Shown here in pieces: positions 63,354 through 64,000 of a stretch of DNA of 64,000 nt. The stretch covers positions 248,001 through 312,000 of the forward strand of contig NW_019775869.1 in the NCBI RefSeq assembly GCF_001039355.2, read 5' to 3'. A program made the position numbers and the translations under genes. The stretch comes from Lingula anatina. Its lineage: Eukaryota > Brachiopoda > Lingulata > Lingulida > Lingulidae. Within the stretch, counting starts at the first letter, position 1; the number at the start of each line of letters is the position of its first letter. Under the pieces are notes generated by a model. It saw only the letters and a program-made list of their open reading frames with translations. It was not told the origin of the DNA and ran no database searches.

Positions 63354-64000
63354 GTAAGAATGGCCATTGGCGCGGGGGGGGGGGTTCTAAAATTTGCCAT
63401 TTGTTTCTTTTAGCAAGGAAGTAAGGTCTACCACGAAATTTGACCTTCAAGACCAGAGTGTTTGGCTGTTGATCTTGTTGTCAAAAGTAGTACTTAACAA
63501 ACTCTGTAATGATATTATGACTTAGAGGGGGGTCGGAGGAAGTCCTGACTCCCCCCTTCAGTTTCTGAAAAATATATCACACCAATATACCCCTCTTGAA
63601 ATTAGACCCTGTCTAATCCTCTTTCGAGATGGAGACTTATTGTGCCTTCAAATAAATAGACTATAATTCAAATGAAAATGATTTCAACAGCAACCCCTCA
63701 AACAAAATGTGCCGAACCCGTTGTGATTTGCATAACAGTAAGTCGCTCAGCGCAGTGCGCACTACTCGTACCTTCTTGACTGGTCACTTGACAGCTGCAC
63801 ACTGTAAGGACAGGATGCTGATATGTGTGTTGAAGTCGCAGAGCCGGAGTTTACATTCAGCTTCGAAAATTGTAACAAATTTGTCATGTGAGTAAACGAT
63901 TTTCATGTTTTTTTACGAGTTCAAACTACCAGATAATTGTTTCTTATTATTTTTCTCGTTCTAAACTTTAAGTTGGCCTGAGTAGTTGACTGGATTTGAG
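63354..64000 (+). other. Start of the last M13 intron
   Basis: I looked for the family's final exon (NSxxFxxxFxC...MNPxxKCxxW) and did not find it. The stretch holds a G homopolymer and a dispersed repeat copy at about 63538. Confidence 0.6.
63538..63590. repeat. Dispersed repeat, copy B
   Basis: AAGTCCTGACTCCCCCCTTC, then AGTTTCTGAAAAATATATCACACCA-like sequence, matching copy A at 18716-18765 on the same strand with about 80 percent identity by eye. Confidence 0.7.

Noticed and set aside
63707-63895. Possible last exon of the M13 gene (SNPSNKMCRTR)
   Set aside because: A slight look of the family's MNPxxKCxxW end, but the residues, spacing and terminal Trp do not fit and the upstream part of the final exon is missing.

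Overview
The window is nuclear DNA from an animal. Genes are broken into many short exons with GT..AG introns, intergenic and intronic DNA is AT-rich with many microsatellites, and the proteins belong to animal families: the ubiquitin ligase BIRC6, the coiled-coil protein CCDC6, an AQP8-type aquaporin, an M13 (neprilysin/endothelin-converting-enzyme type) peptidase and a Ly6/uPAR-fold protein. Proteins are similar to but clearly diverged from the vertebrate ones, and foldback DNA transposons are common, so a marine invertebrate (a mollusc or other lophotrochozoan, or an invertebrate deuterostome) is my guess; the sequence alone does not decide the species.

Layout: 1-9658 (+) the last 18 exons of BIRC6, including the whole UBC catalytic domain and the stop. 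11654-15084 (-) a complete three-exon gene for a secreted protein of 693 residues that looks like a clan GH-D (GH36-like) glycoside hydrolase; it converges on BIRC6. 15085-19799 is a divergent intergenic region with a transposon-like element carrying a 35-bp minisatellite. 19800-33213 (+) complete CCDC6 in nine exons with an 8-kb first intron full of foldback elements, followed by a roughly 3-kb 3' region. 38201-39378 (+) a small three-exon secreted Ly6-like protein. 40174-45530 (-) a complete four-exon aquaporin. 49944-63353 (+) 22 exons of an M13 metallopeptidase whose last exon lies beyond the window.

The genes do not form a pathway or operon; this is an ordinary animal gene neighbourhood. 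The main structural oddities are (a) three direct duplications of 0.4-1.6 kb, each with a single N exactly at the joint, which look like unmerged contig or haplotype overlaps and which falsely duplicate M13 exons and the last CCDC6 exon; (b) a fourth such duplication around an 853-bp gap; and (c) at least five inverted-repeat elements, two with clean TTA target duplications and one with a decayed PIF/Harbinger-like transposase N-terminus. I found no CRISPR array, rRNA, tRNA or bacterial-type system. The least characterised gene, and the best candidate for new biology, is the secreted glycosidase-like protein at 11654-15084.
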